Below are positions 59,773 to 64,000 of a stretch of 64,000 nt of DNA, in pieces. The stretch is from Akanthomyces muscarius. Lineage: Eukaryota; Ascomycota; Sordariomycetes; Hypocreales; Cordycipitaceae. The stretch covers positions 1,612,001 through 1,676,000 of the forward strand of contig NC_079241.1 of NCBI RefSeq assembly GCF_028009165.1, given 5' to 3'. The translations under genes and the position numbers were made by a program. The notes beneath the pieces were generated by a model that was given only the letters and a program-made list of their open reading frames with translations, had not been told where the DNA came from and searched no databases. Position 1 is the first letter of the stretch. Each line of letters begins with the position of its first letter.

Positions 59773-61026
59773 ATGTCTGATCATTTCGAGGCTGTTGCCG
59801 CCGCACTCGCCGCCATCACCACCGACGATGCCCCTGCCGCCGGCGATGCCCCTGCCGCCGCCTCTGTCCCTGCCGATGCCTCTGTCCCTGCCGATGCCTC
59901 TGTCCCTGCCGGTACCCCTATTCTTGTCCCTGCCGCTGCCACCACAGACGCAGCCGGCGATGCCCCTGCAGCTGCCTGGGATCCTCTCGACGTATTCCGT
60001 CGTCCTGAACCATTTCCGACTACTAGCCCAGTCGACCTCTCCTACCGTGCGACTTGGAGGGACTACCCGGAGGATCCGAGCCTTGTCATCAATAGAATCG
60101 AGCTCGATTGGCATATTGTTGAGGACTATTGGGGAAAAAGAGGCATTCCGTGCCTGAAGATCGTAGAAGATGAATACGAACACGATCAATTTGAACCGAC
60201 GTTGTGCCACCCGCCGTCGGCAAAGAACTGCCCCGCTACAGCAGCTGAAGCAGAAGTCGAGTTCGTCGTGATGGAGAAGGTCGTCGGAGCGGCTCGACCT
60301 GATCCTGGTGGGCCAGAAGACGCCTTCGTGACGTATCATTTGGCTGGAACGGATCCTTCTGGGACCAAGCGCTACACCATCACTGTCCCAAGAGACAAAG
60401 TGGACGAGCATCTGGAGGCTGGTTGGAAGTTGAAGTTTGGTGTCCCATGTGTCTATGCCGGGAACCCCAAGTATTTCGATGACAGAGAGCGGGCGGATGC
60501 GAACCCGAACGACATATTCACCAAGGATGATCCTGCGGCAGACACTGAGCGCTTCCTGGAGTCCGGCAACAAAATTGCCAGCCAGGAGCCTTGGACTCGA
60601 AGCAAGTGGAAGTCTGGCAACCTTATTGGCAAAGATGGCGCGGATCCCAACATTAAAGCCAAGACTGCGTCCAAAATCCCCAGCGAGCAGTGGGCTGAGT
60701 GGAAGCATGGCACGGAGAGGCGCACCCTCACGTCAGTCGGTCATGTCCACCACCACCGACGACCTGAGGGTACCGGCGTTGGGTGGGGCTCCTACGACCA
60801 GGTGAATGAATGGCAGTCCTATGGCCGTCGCGTTACAAGCGAGATGGTGGACCATCGTCCATGGGGCTTTTCGCCCGGTGCAGCGCTCCCATTTGTGAAC
60901 GAGGACGAGACGCCTTGGCAAGTCATACCCGAGTGGGGCGTCGATGACGATCGAGCTAAGCTTAGAGCAAACATGGTGTTCTCCTTGAAGGATATGTTAG
61001 ATCGCAAGACAAAGCGAAGCAAGTGA
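59773..61026 (+). CDS. Orphan protein, 417 aa, with N-terminal Ala/Pro repeats
   Basis: Single open frame from the ATG at 59773. A TTTGCAG just upstream looks like an acceptor, so a 5' UTR intron is possible. Residues ~18-70 are Asp/Ala/Pro-rich with tandem PADASV units encoded by 18-bp repeats. The rest is non-repetitive, hydrophilic and Trp-rich: WDPLDVFRRPEPFPTTSPVD, NRIELDWHIVEDYWGKRG, YTITVPRDKVDEHLEAGWK, KHGTERRTLTSVGHVHHHRR, DHRPWGFSPGAALPFVNEDE. It ends in a basic DRKTKRSK, which could act as a nuclear signal. No signal peptide or membrane span. I do not recognise the family. The long intact frame argues that the gene is, or was recently, under selection. Confidence 0.65.
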   Translation: MSDHFEAVAAALAAITTDDAPAAGDAPAAASVPADASVPADASVPAGTPILVPAAATTDAAGDAPAAAWDPLDVFRRPEPFPTTSPVDLSYRATWRDYPEDPSLVINRIELDWHIVEDYWGKRGIPCLKIVEDEYEHDQFEPTLCHPPSAKNCPATAAEAEVEFVVMEKVVGAARPDPGGPEDAFVTYHLAGTDPSGTKRYTITVPRDKVDEHLEAGWKLKFGVPCVYAGNPKYFDDRERADANPNDIFTKDDPAADTERFLESGNKIASQEPWTRSKWKSGNLIGKDGADPNIKAKTASKIPSEQWAEWKHGTERRTLTSVGHVHHHRRPEGTGVGWGSYDQVNEWQSYGRRVTSEMVDHRPWGFSPGAALPFVNEDETPWQVIPEWGVDDDRAKLRANMVFSLKDMLDRKTKRSK

Positions 61027-61129
61027 ACTTCGGTGTCGAAGCGCGCTCCCGGATTGGGTGACCCGCATCGTTTGCTGTGCGCGGAGGGAAACCACCAATC
61101 CAAAAAAAAACTGATTTGGTGAATTCAGG

Positions 61130-61480
61130 GGGAAACTTCTGACATAATCAAATTTATCTCATATAGGCTTCGGTCTTGTTTCTGGTTGGCTTCGGCCTTT
61201 TCTCTCTGGTTGGCTTCGGCCTTTCCTCTCTGGTTGGCTTCGGCCTTTTGTTCCTGGTTGGCTTCGGCCTTTTCCTCTTTGGTTGGCTTCGGCCTCATTT
61301 CTTTCTGGTTGGCTTCGGCCTCACTTCTTCCTGGTTGGCTTCGGCCTCACTTCTTCCTGGTTGGCTTCGGCCTTTTATCCCTGGTTGGCTTCTTGCCCGG
61401 CTTCGGCCAAAATTCGGATGGTGCTAAAATTCACCTGGAGGTACCCGTGCCGTGTGTTCGAATCACACTCCGAATGCTCT
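61130..61480 (+). repeat. Repeat copy C: minisatellite plus tRNA-like cloverleaf (right inverted arm)
   Basis: Eight full units with core GGTTGGCTTCGGCC and spacers such as TTTTCTCTCT or TCACTTCTTCCT, junction GCCCGGCTTCGGCCAAAA, then the cloverleaf. A GGGGGAAACT lies before it, as beside copy A. Inverted relative to A. Confidence 0.9.
61412..61475 (+). other. tRNA-like cloverleaf of copy C
   Basis: 64 nt: outer stem ATTCGGA/TCCGAAT (7 pairs), one unpaired T, D-arm-like GGTG-CTAAAATT-CACC, TGGA, hairpin GGTAC-CC-GTGCC, T-arm GTGTG-TTCGAAT-CACAC (5 perfect pairs). Differences from copy A keep the T-stem and D-stem paired. Confidence 0.6.
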
Positions 61481-63436
61481 CGCGTAAAATCTCTTTATTT
61501 ATCTCGCCAAAAAGCATAGATGGCGGCAATTAAAACGCCCTGGTCTGTGGCTGTTGGGGTTGGCTAAACGAAAGATGTCCTGGGCGTACCCAGGCGCGGA
61601 CTCATCGATACCGACAGTTTGTTCATACTTTCTGGCAGCGATTATTGTTCCGTACATACCCTCTGTCAATAAATTCGTGAAAATGTCAATGCAGTTCCCA
61701 GCGTCCAGTGCGCCTACTGTCCAGGGGGGGTAGCGCAAGGCCCAAACTGGAACAAATTGATGAAGACTACCACCAGTGCTGATCCGCTCACGCAGCTGTT
61801 GTAGCTTTGCTCCCCGAGAGCAGTCCGAACGGTGTAGAGATGTTTCTGTGCGGGCTCCGGCTGGGCGAACTACCTACCAAGTAGCTCATTTAATAAGTGC
61901 TCGTCCACCCCGGAAGCAACACCACTACAGGCTTGGTGGTTGAATTGCTCGCCAGGAAGATACCACGAATAGCTCTAGTAATCCACTCCAAATTATCGGA
62001 ATGCATGCCGCCTTTACCCATTCTTTATTCCTTCTTTTTTTTTTCAATTACCTGATTTATTCTGTGAACAAATTAAGTGATGCACGTTTTCCAATTACAG
62101 CAGTGGCAGGCGGCGAAGCTGTGCTGCCCATCATCATCAGTCTTTGCTGACGGTGACCCACGTGCACAGGAATGCCAAAGAGAGAAACCATAGCCGACCG
62201 TTTTGCTCGCTTCCTGTACTGTAGTGTTGCCCTTTCATGCTAGAAGTTTGTTGACAAGGCCCTCGGAACCTCTGTGACTTCTGCTCTACTAAATGATGCT
62301 CCAGGCCGCGCCATTTTGTCTTGTACTTGGCTTCGGCAATGGGCTCTAGGAACACATCGCCGTCGCAAATTTATACACGTTGCTCCCTTTACTATGTACT
62401 CGGACCATAGCGTGGTGCGCGGATCGTCGGAAATGATGGAAATGTCACCATCTGTTTTCTCGTCAATGTCAAAGATATCAACGTCTTCTTCTGCAATGGC
62501 GAACAAGCTGTCTTGTACGGTGTTAGTCGTGCAGGTCTTTGAGCTGCTCTTCCAAGCATTGGGTTGGGTTTTCCGGCTTGGGTTTGATTTGTTGCCTCTG
62601 ATTGGGCAACCCGAGGCATTTGAACCATGGAATTTGTGCCTCATGCAGCATAATGTTTTGCGAGCACCGTAGCAGCACCTATGTTGCCAATAGACCTTAA
62701 GACCTTGGTGTGTATTCGTGAGTCGTTAGAGCCTGTTATCGCAGTCTGAATGCAAAAAGATGGTCGGCCCGCGTAATGGCAAAATATGCGTTGCGTTCAT
62801 CTCAACTGCGTGCAGCGGCGTCTGTGGACGTCGCAACGTGACTGGCGTTGCGGACCATCGATGATCCGGAGTCCATCAACATCTAGACCCGACCAGCAAA
62901 GGCCAGGAATTCCAGGCTGTAACGATGGACTAATTTGTCACAGATCAAAAGAAGGAATTATGATTGAATGCTTGCGTTGATTAATCGCGACCGGGCCCGC
63001 CCCTCACCCGGCTCTTCTCAGTCGCTGTCCCTGGCGCGCCCAGGAATGCCTCTCAGTTTTGTTGCCCGAGCTCCTCCCAGTCCTGCGCCTCGCCAGCAAC
63101 TCGTATCCCACCATGCCTTGCTCAGAATCGCAGTCAATGTCCCTCGACCCATGCGCTTCTCCAAGAGTTATCGCACAACACACTCGCCTAGCTTGCCGTG
63201 GTGCAAAAAGGCTCCAACATCAACGTCGCCGTGCCCGAGATCAAACCGTGCTAATTGCGCACACTGCACGGGGCAGTATCGCCGCCGGCGCTTTCTTGCC
63301 ATCGCACTGCAGCTGGGTCTGGATTGTATCGATGGCAAGGCATGCTCCCGCAGGCACAGCGCGCCGTCATGATGTCGCTGTCGCCGCCCGTGCTGCCAAT
63401 CGTATAGCAGCACCGGCTCACAAGGCGACGCAAAAG
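61481..63436. other. Accessory intergenic sequence, no intact gene
   Basis: Short ORFs only. A minus-strand stretch at 61499-61738 (containing GTIIAARKYEQTVGIDESAP) has a protein-like composition and may be a gene relic next to copy C; family not recognised. Poly-T near 62034-62045. Confidence 0.45.
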
Positions 63437-63582
63437 GTTGACTGCGACGCCGAAGATGTGTGCTTCATTTGTGCGAAACCCTTCGCGCACCAACCCATCG
63501 GCCCCGGTAGTCACGAGCATACCAACTTTGCGGCCTATGCATGAGAGCGTTGTGCAAGACCAAGGACTGTGCTGATTGCCGA
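63437..63582 (+). pseudogene. Relic of a RING-finger protein (Hel2/ZNF598-like)
   Basis: One frame reads VDCDAEDVCFICAKPFAHQP, then breaks with a stop. A shifted frame then reads MRALCKTKDCADCR directly before a consensus GTAAGT donor. Together the pieces recall the RING of Hel2/ZNF598-type ubiquitin ligases (CFICA...RALYKTKxCxxCR), but central Cys/His ligands are lost and the frame is shifted. Flanking sequence to both sides is not recognisable. Treated as a decayed fragment, with the family assignment tentative. Confidence 0.4.
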
Positions 63583-64000
63583 GTAAGTGACCCCCCAAAC
63601 GCAAATCACATGTCTACGGCCTTCTGACAAGCTGTTTACAGCGCGATGAAGTCAGTCAGTAGAGGACTTGGCTACCAGCTATACTCTTGAAGAATCCGTA
63701 AAAAAAGCCATCCGCCACATCCGCCCGCCCTGTCAGTTCCAGGTCGACAAGTTTGACGACACTTGCTTTGAGCTCCATAGCTCAACCGACCATCGCTAGC
63801 TCGCCGTCGGCCAAGCTATGCCACACGAGAACAGCTCTGTCCACGACCTCATCAATGTTGAATAAGTCGTTCCTCTACTGGCTACGGAATTTTGCCGACT
63901 ATACTTGTGAGCTCGAGGCTGCTGCCAGCGTCGAGGTCCTTCAAGGGATTGGGTTTCAAGGCGAAGAAGATGGGGATGTTTGGTCGTCAAATCGCCAACG
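63583..64000. other. Right edge, no intact gene
   Basis: Follows the RING-like relic. Reading frames are short and broken by stops; nothing recognised. Confidence 0.45.

Overview
The window is nuclear DNA from a filamentous ascomycete, most likely a Sordariomycete close to Hypocreales. Genes are compact and carry short introns (about 45-500 nt) with GTAAGT/GTACGT/GTATGT donors, CAG/TAG acceptors and CTAAC-type branch points. The proteins present (GINS Psf1, Rpn13, Cus2, Emp24, Arf1, Hsp78, DPP III, Gos1, Atp10, Prp5, a Zap1/ZafA-like factor) form a normal fungal housekeeping set. No bacterial, viral or rRNA sequence was recognised, and no canonical tRNA gene.

Layout. 0.2-16 kb: a SulP/STAS/cyclic-nucleotide-domain transporter (-), PSF1 (-), eEF1B-beta (-), RPN13 (+), CUS2 (+), a two-exon secreted cystine-knot mini-protein (-) and a DUF3405 type II membrane protein (+). 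16-32 kb: EMP24 (-), ARF1 (+), HSP78 (-), RPL6 (+), DPP III (-) and gluconokinase (+). 33-49 kb: branched-chain 2-oxoacid dehydrogenase E2 (-), ATP10 (+), GOS1 (-), RPL35 (+), a Zap1-like zinc-finger factor (-), a 70-residue small protein (+) and an MGN-type putatively acylated small protein (+). 49.5-53 kb: PRP5 (-). CDS joins are given in each entry; reading frame was checked across every junction.

From about 53 kb to the right edge the window looks accessory. Two copies of an unusual repeat, each a minisatellite built on GGTTGGCTTCGGCC and ending in a tRNA-like cloverleaf of about 60 nt, lie in inverted orientation at 54.29-54.66 and 61.13-61.48 kb. They enclose a Prp43-like DEAH helicase gene broken by one TAG codon, a 208-residue orphan gene and a 417-residue orphan gene. 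A third, diverged copy of the repeat lies inside the block. Beyond it are decayed sequences, including a RING-like relic at 63.4 kb.

Themes linking genes: splicing (CUS2 and PRP5, partners at the U2 snRNP in yeast, each carry an intron that is a multiple of three and free of stop codons); early secretory traffic (EMP24, ARF1, GOS1); mitochondria (HSP78, ATP10, branched-chain E2, possibly DPP III); translation (eEF1B-beta, RPL6, RPL35). Neighbours mostly look like ordinary eukaryotic gene order rather than functional clusters.
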